From: an uncultured Flavobacteriales bacterium
GTDB lineage: Bacteria > Bacteroidota > Bacteroidia > Flavobacteriales_D > Sanyastnellaceae
NCBI GenBank assembly: GCA_938074325.1
Contig: CALJFZ010000007.1
Span: 1-54,955, forward strand
Direction of reading: 5' to 3'
DNA: 54,955 bases
Shown piece after piece: positions 46,028 through 54,346 of this stretch (position 1 is the first letter of the stretch; every line of letters starts with the position of its first letter). The notes under the pieces are model-generated. The model saw only the letters and a program-made list of their open reading frames with translations, searched no databases and was not told the origin of the DNA. The translations under genes and the position numbers were made by a program.

Positions 46028-46560
46028 GGCGCAACGCGACGCAACGTGTAGGAACGCGTCAGCCCCCCTTGTGTGATGAGCTTGCGAAAGGCTGCGTTGT
46101 TTTCGGGAGAAAGCACGTAAGCGGTTTTGCCGCTGAGTTTGGCGGATTCTTCAAGGACGCTGCCATCTGCTAAAACTTGGCGCCACACAGCCACGGCTTC
46201 GGCGTTCTCCTCATCAAAGTTCCAAACCTTGATTTCATCCTTCCATCGCCGTCCGAGCAGAACGGACCAGTGTTCACCGTCGTCTTGAATTTGGTTCAAT
46301 ACGAGGAAGCCGTGGAAACGGCGCAGCACGGCTTGTTCGCCCAAGATGATCTTTTCTTCAAAGTCAGAGTCGACGAAGTATTGGGCGGCAATTTCGACCG
46401 TGAGGTCTTCACCATCGGTCCAGGTGCCTTGCCACTTGTTGGGAAAGTGATTGAGGTCGCGTCGGTCCAGTGGAAGGGGGTCTGTGAATGTCACATTGGA
46501 GCAACCTGACCAAAGAATGGTGCCGAGCAATGCGGTGAGGACGAGCCGTGGATTTATCAT
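46024..46560 (-). CDS. Hypothetical lipoprotein
   Basis: 178 residues. A signal peptide ends in LWSGCSN, so Cys20 is the likely lipidated residue. The mature part contains NKWQGTWTDGEDLTVEIA near its start and LNQIQDDGEHWSVLLGRRW further on, which suggest a small beta-barrel or lipocalin-like fold; I do not recognise a family. It is the last gene of ftsX-DUF3098-uppP, 14 bp after uppP, where many Bacteroidota have truB. The open frame extends into uppP, but ATG 46560 places the signal peptide properly. Confidence 0.75.
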   Translation of the reverse strand: MINPRLVLTALLGTILWSGCSNVTFTDPLPLDRRDLNHFPNKWQGTWTDGEDLTVEIAAQYFVDSDFEEKIILGEQAVLRRFHGFLVLNQIQDDGEHWSVLLGRRWKDEIKVWNFDEENAEAVAVWRQVLADGSVLEESAKLSGKTAYVLSPENNAAFRKLITQGGLTRSYTLRRVAP

Positions 46561-46574
46561 GAGAAACTTCGGGT

Positions 46575-47372
46575 TCAGATAAGTACGGCCGCGGCAATTC
46601 CCACAACCAAGCAGTAAACGGCAAAGGTGTTCAGGTTCGTACGCTGAACGAGCCGAATCATCCATTGGCATGCAGCCCATCCACTGATGAAGGCGGCAAC
46701 GGTTCCTGCCGCGTATGCTGCGACATTGAAGTTGGCTTGCCCCATTCCAGATTCGAACAAGTCTTTCATCTCCAAGGCGGTCGCACCGAAAATGACAGGC
46801 AATGCCATGAGGAAACTGAACCGTGCGGCTTCCTTACGCGAAATACCCAACGCCACTGCCGCGCCGATGGTGGAACCGGATCGGCTGATGCCCGGAACGA
46901 TGGCCAATGCTTGTGCGAATCCGATGCCCAGCACGCGACCAAAGCTGAGGGACTTATCGGTTCGGCTGGCGATGCGTTCGGACAAAAACAAGATCAGGGC
47001 AGTTGCACACAAGGACCAACCGACTCGGTTGGGGTGTTCTAAAAACGCCGATTCGAGGAAGTCACGAAGCGTGAAGGCTACCGCTACCGCCGGGAGGGTT
47101 GAAAGGGCCAACCAACCGATGTAGGCATGCGAAGTTTTGCGGTGATTTTTATCCGATGTGAAGACCCCTGCGACCAAAGAGGCGATGTCCTTTCTGAATA
47201 CAACCAGGGTGCTGCAAGCGGTGGCGCCGTGTACCAAGATGCTGAAGGTGAGGTCCACATCCTTCAACCCAAACAGGGCTTTGCCCAACTCCAGGTGTCC
47301 CGAACTGCTGACGGGCAAGAACTCAGTGAGTCCCTGGACAATGCCCAATACGATAGCCTCCCAAAGGGACAT
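46575..47372 (-). CDS. uppP: Undecaprenyl-diphosphatase (UppP/BacA)
   Basis: 265 residues, polytopic membrane enzyme that recycles the lipid carrier undecaprenyl diphosphate in cell-wall synthesis and gives bacitracin tolerance. The catalytic motif LPVSSSGHL (about 19-27) and the arginine-containing PGISRSGSTIGAA (about 159-171) are clear, with about seven or eight hydrophobic helices. Its start overlaps the DUF3098 stop by one base. Confidence 0.96.
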   Translation of the reverse strand: MSLWEAIVLGIVQGLTEFLPVSSSGHLELGKALFGLKDVDLTFSILVHGATACSTLVVFRKDIASLVAGVFTSDKNHRKTSHAYIGWLALSTLPAVAVAFTLRDFLESAFLEHPNRVGWSLCATALILFLSERIASRTDKSLSFGRVLGIGFAQALAIVPGISRSGSTIGAAVALGISRKEAARFSFLMALPVIFGATALEMKDLFESGMGQANFNVAAYAAGTVAAFISGWAACQWMIRLVQRTNLNTFAVYCLVVGIAAAVLI

Positions 47373-47605
47373 CAGCGCTTCAGTATGGCGTAGAAAATGG
47401 TGCCGTACCCAAGCAGCACTACGATGGGGGCAATGGTGATGCGACGCGTGCTGAAGATTTCTTCGCTGAATGCAGTGGGGTCTTCAGCTGCACCGCCAGA
47501 CATGAGCAGGTAGCCGACAATCAAGACGACGATGCCGATGATCATCCATTGGTAGTTGGTTCGCTTCAAGGCGAAGCCATCAGGAGAAGGTTGCGTTCCG
47601 CTCAT
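47372..47605 (-). CDS. DUF3098 small membrane protein
   Basis: 77 residues. Two transmembrane helices (WMIIGIVVLIVGYLLMSG and APIVVLLGYGTIFYAILKR) flank a short loop with SEEIFSTRRITIAP, which is the DUF3098 pattern. Function unknown. In Bacteroidota it is commonly found between ftsX and uppP, as here, suggesting a role in cell division or wall synthesis (inference from context only). Confidence 0.9.
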   Translation of the reverse strand: MSGTQPSPDGFALKRTNYQWMIIGIVVLIVGYLLMSGGAAEDPTAFSEEIFSTRRITIAPIVVLLGYGTIFYAILKR

Positions 47606-47614
47606 GCGTCAAAG

Positions 47615-48487
47615 TTAATGCAAGGTGTCCAGTCGTTTCTTGAGGAATCGATTGACTGCAAATGCGGTCGAAGTCAAGCCAAACAAAGCGCCAATGCCTA
47701 GCAACGCCGCCAACAATCCTCCAAGGATGAGCGGTGTAAACGGTACCAGAATAGCCGCGTTTTGAAGCTGCATCAAGGCGAGAATTCCGTTCACTGCTGC
47801 GAAGGCAATCCCCCCAGAGATTAACCCGTAATAGAGGCCTTGTTTCAGGAAGGGAGCGCGAATTGCTTGTGGATGGGCTCCTACAAGTTGCATGGTTTTG
47901 ATGAGCATGCGCCGGGCAAAGACAGTAAGCCGGATGGTGTTGTTCATGAGGGCAACAGCCGCGAGTAAAAACACAAGGGCCAAACCCACCAATGGCCACA
48001 CGAGGCGTTGGATGGTCGATTCGATTTGTCCGAGCAATTCGGATTGCCAAACGACTTCACTTACGCCGGGGATGGCTTCCATGCGCGTAACAGCAGTGCT
48101 CAGGGCTTCTGTGGTGCTGGCCTCTGGCGTCATGCGAAGGTCCATGACGTCTGCTAGGGGAACGTATCCCAGGAAGTCAACGAAAGACTCTCCCAATGCC
48201 GCTTCCAATTCAGTGCTTGCGGTGCTTGCATCGAGGAATTGTGTGGATTCCACACCGGGGTCGGTTCGGAGCATTTCTCGGGCTTGATCAAGAACATCGG
48301 CGTCGACTTCGCGTTGGAAGAAGACCTGAACCCGGGCTTCTTGGCGCAGTTCCTGTTCCCAATGGTATCCAAGGTATCCGATAACAAGCAACAGCCCGAT
48401 CAGCAGCAGGGTGAGGCTCATCCCTACGGTGGTGGTGACCGCTGTTGTGATTTGGGCGCCGGAAGGTTTGTTAGAGGCTGTAGCCAT
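47615..48487 (-). CDS. ftsX: Cell division protein FtsX
   Basis: 290 residues, permease-like partner of the ATPase FtsE; it controls septal peptidoglycan hydrolysis. One TM helix near the N-terminus (about 16-36), a periplasmic domain of about 125 residues (VQVFFQREVDADVLDQAREML) and three more TM helices, with the cytoplasmic segment MLIKTMQLVGAHPQAIRAPF. ftsE is not adjacent. A TTG two codons upstream is in frame, but ATG 48487 is preferred. First gene of the ftsX-DUF3098-uppP-lipoprotein operon. Confidence 0.94.
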   Translation of the reverse strand: MATASNKPSGAQITTAVTTTVGMSLTLLLIGLLLVIGYLGYHWEQELRQEARVQVFFQREVDADVLDQAREMLRTDPGVESTQFLDASTASTELEAALGESFVDFLGYVPLADVMDLRMTPEASTTEALSTAVTRMEAIPGVSEVVWQSELLGQIESTIQRLVWPLVGLALVFLLAAVALMNNTIRLTVFARRMLIKTMQLVGAHPQAIRAPFLKQGLYYGLISGGIAFAAVNGILALMQLQNAAILVPFTPLILGGLLAALLGIGALFGLTSTAFAVNRFLKKRLDTLH

Positions 48488-48503
48488 GTGCAATCGTGAG
48501 ACC

Positions 48504-48511
48504 CAAAGATG
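48504..48511 (-). promoter_or_regulatory. Candidate -7 element of the ftsX operon
   Basis: On the minus strand CATCTTTG (one mismatch) lies 16 bp before the ftsX ATG, with TTTG about 22 bp further upstream. Confidence 0.35.
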
Positions 48512-48564
48512 CGATGAATCCCGGGAAGGTTTGCAAAGGATTGTTATTCGTTGCTCACCGCCTC

Positions 48565-48604
48565 ACGTTCGTAGTTTAGAACGTTTTTAAATAGCGTATA
48601 TTTG
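48565..48604 (+). promoter_or_regulatory. Promoter of the suf operon with a dyad over the -33 region
   Basis: TATATTTG (48597-48604) is a perfect -7 element, with TTTA (48575-48578) at -33 and an 18-bp spacer. The perfect inverted repeat ACGTTC-N8-GAACGT (48565-48584) is centred on the -33 element. It is a plausible operator for an iron- or redox-responsive regulator (inference); it does not resemble the type 2 IscR site. Confidence 0.5.
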
Positions 48605-48626
48605 CAGCAAAATCAAAGGAATACGG

Positions 48627-48953
48627 ATGATTACGGTCAACGAAAGCGCCCGAGATGAAGTGCTCAAATTGCTCCAAGCTGAGGGCCAACCAAAGGGAAG
48701 TTTTGTGCGTGTTGGGGTCAAGGGAGGTGGTTGCTCGGGGTTGATGTACGAAATGACCTTCGACCACGAAATGCAAGACGGCGATCAAACCTTCGAAGAC
48801 AAGGGGGTCAAGATTGTCGTAGACCGCAAGAGCTATCTGTATTTGGTAGGGACCGAACTGCAGTTCAGTGGAGGCTTAAACGGGAAGGGATTTCAATTCC
48901 ACAATCCCAACGCCAATAGAACATGTGGCTGCGGTGAGAGTTTCTCTCTGTAA
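48627..48953 (+). CDS. A-type Fe-S carrier (SufA/IscA/HesB family)
   Basis: 108 residues. The three conserved cysteines are visible, one in [10 protein letters not shown] and two in the terminal TCGCGESF. Such proteins accept clusters from SufBCD and pass them to client proteins. It heads the suf operon, 29 bp before sufB, so a SufA role is likely. Full length for the family. Confidence 0.94.
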   Translation: MITVNESARDEVLKLLQAEGQPKGSFVRVGVKGGGCSGLMYEMTFDHEMQDGDQTFEDKGVKIVVDRKSYLYLVGTELQFSGGLNGKGFQFHNPNANRTCGCGESFSL

Positions 48954-48982
48954 ACCAACGGAAGCGTCAGAACGAGATTGCT

Positions 48983-50431
48983 ATGGCATACGACGGGAAG
49001 GACAAAGTACTTGAGGAAGTCACGGGAAAATCCTACGAGTTTGGTTTCACCACTGAAATCGAGTCGGACAAGGCGCCCGCAGGACTTTCAGAAGACATCA
49101 TTCGGTTGATTTCGGCGAAGAAAGAAGAGCCGGAATGGATGCTGCAGTGGCGCCTCGATGCATTCGCTGTATGGCAGACCATGGAGGAGCCAGATTGGCC
49201 CCATTTGAATTACGAAAAGCCGGATTATCAAGCCATCAGCTACTACGCTGCTCCCAAGCAAAAGAAGCAGCTGAATAGCATGGACGAGGTGGATCCGGAA
49301 TTGCGCCGAACCATGGACAAATTGGGCATCAGCTTGGAAGAGCAGAAGCGCCTGTCCGGTGTGGCGGTGGACTTCGTCATGGATTCAGTATCCGTGGCCA
49401 CCAGTTTCAAGGATAAGCTAGCAGAACTGGGCATCATTTTCTGTTCCATGAGCGAAGCCGTGAAGGAGCATCCGGAATTGGTTCGAAAGCACTTAGGAAC
49501 GGTCATCCCGACCCGGGATAACTTTTTCTCTGCGTTGAACTCTGCGGTCTTCACAGACGGATCGTTTTGCTACATCCCCAAAGGCGTGCGTTGCCCCATG
49601 GAGCTGAGTACGTATTTCCGCATCAACGAGTCAGGTACAGGCCAGTTCGAACGCACCCTCGTGGTCGCAGACGAGGGCAGTTACGTGAGCTACCTCGAAG
49701 GCTGCACGGCACCCCAACGCGACGAGAACCAATTGCACGCAGCGGTCGTGGAGTTGGTGGCGTTGGACGAAGCGGAAATCAAGTACTCAACCGTCCAGAA
49801 CTGGTACCCGGGCGACGAGAACGGCAAGGGGGGTGTCTTCAACTTCGTGACCAAGCGCGGCATTTGCCACCGCCGCTCCAAGATCAGTTGGACCCAGGTG
49901 GAGACCGGAAGTGCGGTGACATGGAAGTACCCGAGTTGCATTTTGAAGGGCGACCACAGCGTTGGCGAGTTTTACAGCGTCGCGGTCACGAACAACGCAC
50001 AACAAGCCGACACCGGAACCAAGATGATCCACCTGGGTAAGAACACCCACTCGACCATCATTTCGAAGGGCATCAGCGCGGGCAACAGCCACAACAGCTA
50101 CCGCGGCCTGGTGCAGATCATGCCGTCCGCAGCCAATGCCCGGAACTTCTCGCAATGCGATTCCCTGTTGATGACGGATACGAGCGGTGCGCACACATTC
50201 CCATACGTCGAGGTGAAGAACCCAACCGCGCAAGTGGAGCACGAGGCGACGACGTCCAAGATTGGGGAAGACCAGATTTTCTATTGCTTGCAGCGGGGCA
50301 TTGATGCCGAGCAGGCAATTAGCTTGATTGTGAACGGGTATGCGAAAGAGGTGCTGAACCAGCTGCCCATGGAGTTTGCCGTAGAGGCGCAAAAATTGTT
50401 GTCCATTTCACTGGAAGGAAGCGTAGGATAA
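48983..50431 (+). CDS. sufB: Fe-S cluster assembly scaffold SufB
   Basis: 482 residues, scaffold subunit of the SufBC2D complex on which clusters are built. [32 protein letters not shown]-type [20 protein letters not shown] and the beta-helix core with [17 protein letters not shown] are typical. Family features are complete, including conserved cysteines in the C-terminal half such as [12 protein letters not shown]. Its stop shares one base with the sufC start (TAATG). Confidence 0.98.
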   Translation: MAYDGKDKVLEEVTGKSYEFGFTTEIESDKAPAGLSEDIIRLISAKKEEPEWMLQWRLDAFAVWQTMEEPDWPHLNYEKPDYQAISYYAAPKQKKQLNSMDEVDPELRRTMDKLGISLEEQKRLSGVAVDFVMDSVSVATSFKDKLAELGIIFCSMSEAVKEHPELVRKHLGTVIPTRDNFFSALNSAVFTDGSFCYIPKGVRCPMELSTYFRINESGTGQFERTLVVADEGSYVSYLEGCTAPQRDENQLHAAVVELVALDEAEIKYSTVQNWYPGDENGKGGVFNFVTKRGICHRRSKISWTQVETGSAVTWKYPSCILKGDHSVGEFYSVAVTNNAQQADTGTKMIHLGKNTHSTIISKGISAGNSHNSYRGLVQIMPSAANARNFSQCDSLLMTDTSGAHTFPYVEVKNPTAQVEHEATTSKIGEDQIFYCLQRGIDAEQAISLIVNGYAKEVLNQLPMEFAVEAQKLLSISLEGSVG

Positions 50432-51183
50432 TGTTGAAGATCAATGAACTCAAGGCTTCGGTCGAAGAAGCCTCCATTTTGAAAGGCCTCAACCTCACCA
50501 TCAACCCCGGCGAGGTGCACGCCATTATGGGCCCCAATGGCTCAGGCAAGTCGACCTTGGCGTCGGTATTGGCCGGCCGGGAGGAATACGAGATTGAAGG
50601 CGGCTCCGTCGCGTTTGACGGAGAGGACTTGTTGGAATTGGATGCTACCGAGCGCGCTCGTGCCGGGCTCTTTTTGGCCTTCCAATACCCCGTAGAGATC
50701 CCCGGCGTTTCCAACATCAACTTCATGCGCGCTGCAGTCAACGGCAAGCGAGAGCACGAAGGCCTCGAGCCCATCAAGGGCAAGGATTTTCTCGACATGG
50801 TCAAGGAAAAGGCCAAGCTGGTTGAATTGGATGGTCGCTTGCGCAACCGATCGGTGAACGAAGGATTCTCTGGCGGGGAAAAGAAGCGCAATGAAATCTT
50901 CCAAATGGCCATGCTGGAGCCCAAACTGGCCATCTTGGACGAAACTGATTCGGGCTTGGACATCGACGCCTTGCGCATTGTATCGGAAGGCGTGAACGCC
51001 ATGCGATCACCCGAGCGTAGCTTCTTGGTCATCACCCACTACCAGCGCTTGTTGGACTACATCGTACCGGACTTCGTCCACGTGTTGATGGACGGGCGCA
51101 TCGTGCGTTCCGGTGGAAAGGAATTGGCCTTGGAATTGGAAGAGAAGGGCTACGACTGGATCAAAGAGGAAATCGGGGCATGA
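50431..51183 (+). CDS. sufC: Fe-S cluster assembly ATPase SufC
   Basis: 250 residues, ABC-type ATPase of the SufBC2D complex. Walker [10 protein letters not shown] (about 35-43), the SufC signature [13 protein letters not shown], Walker [13 protein letters not shown] and the [13 protein letters not shown] segment are all intact. It is cytosolic with no membrane domain. Overlaps sufB by 1 bp and sufD by 4 bp. Confidence 0.98.
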   Translation: MLKINELKASVEEASILKGLNLTINPGEVHAIMGPNGSGKSTLASVLAGREEYEIEGGSVAFDGEDLLELDATERARAGLFLAFQYPVEIPGVSNINFMRAAVNGKREHEGLEPIKGKDFLDMVKEKAKLVELDGRLRNRSVNEGFSGGEKKRNEIFQMAMLEPKLAILDETDSGLDIDALRIVSEGVNAMRSPERSFLVITHYQRLLDYIVPDFVHVLMDGRIVRSGGKELALELEEKGYDWIKEEIGA

Positions 51184-52523
51184 CGGATTCGGCCAAACCC
51201 CAACTCATGGACCGCCCGAAAACCGAGGCGAAACACGCTGCATCCGAAACATCGGGCGCGGCGTTTTTGGCCGCTTTGGACGGAACGAGGAGTGCGGCCA
51301 CGTCTGCCCATGACGAGGCTTTGGACCGGTTGCCGGTGCCTCACCGCCGCGTGGAGCGTTGGAAGTACACGCCCGTTGCGGCTTGGTGGAAGGACGTGTT
51401 GTCCACCGAAGTGCACACCGTACAGGCTGCAGGTTGCGCAGCCAACCCCGTGCCGGGGCTGGATGCCTATCGCCTGGTGTTTGTCAACGGCATCTTTGAT
51501 GCTTTGGCCAGCGATTTGCCCGTGCATTCCGGTGTGGTGTGCATGCCCCTTTCCCAAAAGGGCGACGCGGCAGTGCAGCCCGTCGATGCATTCTCGCCAG
51601 AAACGACCGATTGGTTTGCCGGAGTGAATGGCAAATACGGCCAAGAGGGATTGTACTTGCGCGTTGCCAAAGGCGTGACGTTGGACCGGCCCATTTTGGT
51701 GCACCACCACACCACTGGATCGGGGGTATTTAATGCACTCCGCCACGACATCGCACTCGAGGCACATGCACAGGTCACGCTCGTTCATTGGTCCACGGCA
51801 GCATCATCTGCTGATGGATCGGTCAACATATTGACCCGGGCAGCAGTCGCAGATGGCGCTCGGTTGCACATCGATAAGGTGCAAGACGAAGAGGGCCAAG
51901 TGCGTCACATTGCATTCGAAGACATTCGTCAGTCGAGCGATTCACACGCCGAAGTGCACACCGTCACGGTGCGCGGTCAATGGGTTCGAAACGATTTGGC
52001 CTTCCGCATCAATGGATCGGGTGCTCACGCAGAATTGAACGGCGCCTTTTTGCCCGGTGAAGGAGAATTCGTGGACAACCACACCACCGTCGATCACCGA
52101 GTAGCCCACTGCACCAGCTCTGAGAATTACAAAGGCATCCTGTACGGCAAAAGCACAGGGGTATTTAACGGAAAGGTATTTGTCCGGCCTGACGCACAAC
52201 AGACCAATGCCTACCAGCAGAACGCCAACATCCTTGCCAGCGACAAGGCCAGCATCAATGCCAAGCCAGAGCTCGAGATTTACGCCGATGACGTAAAGTG
52301 CAGCCACGGGTGCACCGTGGGGCAGTTTGATTCGGACGCGTTGTTCTACGCACGCTCACGCGGCGTCGGGCTGGAAGCAGCGAAAGCGATGCTCGTGCAC
52401 GCCTTCATCGGCGACGTGCTGAAAGGAATCAAGGTGGCAGAAGTGCGATTGGAGGTGGAGCACCGATTGGCAGAAAAGCACGGCTGGGAAGTTTGGAGCG
52501 ATTACCCCAACGACGACGCATGA
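51180..52523 (+). CDS. sufD: Fe-S cluster assembly protein SufD
   Basis: 447 residues, second subunit paired with SufB. The N-terminal helical part has [11 protein letters not shown]. The C-terminal beta-helix carries [22 protein letters not shown] and [21 protein letters not shown], with the conserved histidine and cysteine of the SufB-SufD interface. Coupled to sufC and sufS by ATGA overlaps. Confidence 0.97.
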   Translation: MTDSAKPQLMDRPKTEAKHAASETSGAAFLAALDGTRSAATSAHDEALDRLPVPHRRVERWKYTPVAAWWKDVLSTEVHTVQAAGCAANPVPGLDAYRLVFVNGIFDALASDLPVHSGVVCMPLSQKGDAAVQPVDAFSPETTDWFAGVNGKYGQEGLYLRVAKGVTLDRPILVHHHTTGSGVFNALRHDIALEAHAQVTLVHWSTAASSADGSVNILTRAAVADGARLHIDKVQDEEGQVRHIAFEDIRQSSDSHAEVHTVTVRGQWVRNDLAFRINGSGAHAELNGAFLPGEGEFVDNHTTVDHRVAHCTSSENYKGILYGKSTGVFNGKVFVRPDAQQTNAYQQNANILASDKASINAKPELEIYADDVKCSHGCTVGQFDSDALFYARSRGVGLEAAKAMLVHAFIGDVLKGIKVAEVRLEVEHRLAEKHGWEVWSDYPNDDA

Positions 52524-53752
52524 GCACGGCGTTGGATGCAGCATCGGTTCGGCTTCAATTCCCCATTCTCAACCGGGACGTGAACGGTAAGCCATTGGTC
52601 TACCTCGACCATGCCGCATCTTCTCAGAAACCCATTGCCGTCATCGAGGCGCAACGGGAGTACTTGATGCACTACCACGCCAATGTACACCGCGGTGTGC
52701 ACGCCCTGTCGCAGCAAGCCACCGATGCGTTTGAAAACGCGCGCGGAACGGTCCAGCGCCACATCGGTGCGGCGGAACCGTGCGAGGTCATTTGGACGGC
52801 AGGCGCGACGGATGCGATCAACTTGGTTGTGCAATCGTGGGGCCGTCAAAACATCGAAGCGGGCGATGTCATCCTCATCACGCGGATGGAGCACCACGCT
52901 AACATCGTTCCGTGGCAGATGTTGGCCAAAGAGAAGGGCGCACGCGTAGAGGCCGTGGACGTTTTGGAGGACGGCTCATTGGACCTCGACCATTTCGAAG
53001 AACAACTGAAGTTGCACCCGAAGGTGTTCGCCTTCACTCACGTGTCCAATACCTTGGGAACGGTGAACGATGCACAAGCACTGACCCAACGCGCGCAAGC
53101 AGCGGGAGCAACCGTGCTCATTGACGGGTGCCAATCCGTGCCCCACATGCGCATCGATGTTCAGGCGTTGGGGTGCGATTTTTATGTGTTTTCCGGCCAT
53201 AAGGTTTACGGACCCACGGGCCTCGGTGTGCTTTACGGCAAACGCAAAGTACTGGAGGCCATGCCTCCGTGGCGCGGCGGCGGAGAAATGATCGATGTGG
53301 TAAGCATCGATAACGGAACCACCTACGCAGGGCTTCCCCACAAATTCGAGGCGGGGACACCCCACATCAGCGGCGCCATTGCGTTAGGCGTGGCGTTGAC
53401 TTGGATCGATGGCGTGGGCGTTGAGTCCATCATGGACCACGAAACCATGTTGGCGGCGCACGCCCGCAAGGGCCTCAGTTCCATCGAAGGCATGCGGTTC
53501 ATCGGCACGGCACCGGGCGCTGCGGGCGTTGTGAGTTTTGTGGTGGATGCAACGCACCCGTACGACATTGGCACCCTCCTGGATTCCCAGGGGGTAGCGG
53601 TGCGCACGGGCCATCACTGCACCCAACCCCTGATGGAGCGCTATGGTGTTCCAGGAACCGTTCGTGCGTCCTTCGGAGCGTACAACACCTTACAGGAAGT
53701 GGATACCTTTGTGGCGGGAACCGTGCGGGCGGTGCGCATGTTGCGCGACTGA
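52520..53752 (+). CDS. sufS: Cysteine desulfurase SufS
   Basis: 410 residues, class V PLP aminotransferase fold; removes sulfur from L-cysteine as a persulfide. The PLP lysine is in FSGHKVYGPTG (near 227), and the persulfide cysteine in RTGHHCTQPLMERYG near the C-terminus. YLDHAASSQKP and HRGVHALSQQAT at the start are typical of type II desulfurases, which need SufE. Start ATG 52520 overlaps the sufD stop; an upstream in-frame extension is less likely. Confidence 0.97.
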   Translation: MSTALDAASVRLQFPILNRDVNGKPLVYLDHAASSQKPIAVIEAQREYLMHYHANVHRGVHALSQQATDAFENARGTVQRHIGAAEPCEVIWTAGATDAINLVVQSWGRQNIEAGDVILITRMEHHANIVPWQMLAKEKGARVEAVDVLEDGSLDLDHFEEQLKLHPKVFAFTHVSNTLGTVNDAQALTQRAQAAGATVLIDGCQSVPHMRIDVQALGCDFYVFSGHKVYGPTGLGVLYGKRKVLEAMPPWRGGGEMIDVVSIDNGTTYAGLPHKFEAGTPHISGAIALGVALTWIDGVGVESIMDHETMLAAHARKGLSSIEGMRFIGTAPGAAGVVSFVVDATHPYDIGTLLDSQGVAVRTGHHCTQPLMERYGVPGTVRASFGAYNTLQEVDTFVAGTVRAVRMLRD

Positions 53753-53772
53753 ACCGGCGGCCCAGGACGAAG

Positions 53773-54201
53773 ATGAACGACACCCTGCAGCAACGCCAGA
53801 ATGAAATCGTCGAGGAATTCGAGTTTTTCGAAGACTGGATGGAGAAGTACGAGCACGTCATCGAGCTCGGCAAGGAATTGGACGGTCTGGCAGAGGAGCA
53901 CAAGCTGGACGAAAACCTGATTCGGGGGTGCCAATCGCGGGTGTGGCTCGCGGCTTCAAAGGACGCAGAAGGCAACGTGCAATTTCAAGCAGATAGCGAT
54001 GCCATTATCACGAAGGGCTTAGCGGCCTTGATGGTACGTGTGTTGGGTGGTCTGCCGCCTGCTGAGATTGCGCAAGCCGACCTCTGGTTCATTTCGAAAA
54101 TTGGCCTTGACTCCCATTTGAGTCCTACTCGGGCCAACGGTCTCCAATCCATGGTGACGCAAATGAAGCACTATGGCATTGCCTTTCAGGCGGCCGGCTG
54201 A
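53773..54201 (+). CDS. sufE: Sulfur acceptor SufE
   Basis: 142 residues; takes sulfur from SufS and passes it to SufBCD. The acceptor cysteine lies in LIRGCQSRVWLAA (near 55), and SDAIITKGLAALMVRVLGG is the family helix. It closes the A-type carrier-sufBCDSE operon, 20 bp after sufS. Confidence 0.96.
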   Translation: MNDTLQQRQNEIVEEFEFFEDWMEKYEHVIELGKELDGLAEEHKLDENLIRGCQSRVWLAASKDAEGNVQFQADSDAIITKGLAALMVRVLGGLPPAEIAQADLWFISKIGLDSHLSPTRANGLQSMVTQMKHYGIAFQAAG

Positions 54202-54217
54202 TAAATCCAAGGGAGAG

Positions 54218-54290
54218 AAAAAACGTGGCGCCCTTCCCTTTCAAATTTGCGAGATCTTGCAGGTTCACAAAGAGGGGGTCAGGCGCCACG
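54218..54290 (-). terminator. Long hairpin with T-tract, terminator of the M23 gene or a structured RNA
   Basis: Read on the minus strand, CGTGGCGCC (54290-54282) pairs perfectly with GGCGCCACG (54232-54224), followed at once by six T (54223-54218). The 49-nt loop can pair further (CCC/GGG and TTT/AAA, then TGC/GCA). As a terminator it would stop transcription from the M23 gene, 57 bp upstream. Its loop is long for a simple terminator. On the plus strand no T-run follows, so it does not serve sufE. Confidence 0.65.
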
Positions 54291-54346
54291 GGTTAACCTA
54301 ACCGGTATAAAGACGCGCATGAAGGGGTGGGGGTTGCACGGGCGAC

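Noticed and set aside
54218-54290. Signal recognition particle RNA on the minus strand
   Set aside because: It contains GTGAACC, but the diagnostic CAGG...GGAAGG...AGCAG apical motif is absent.
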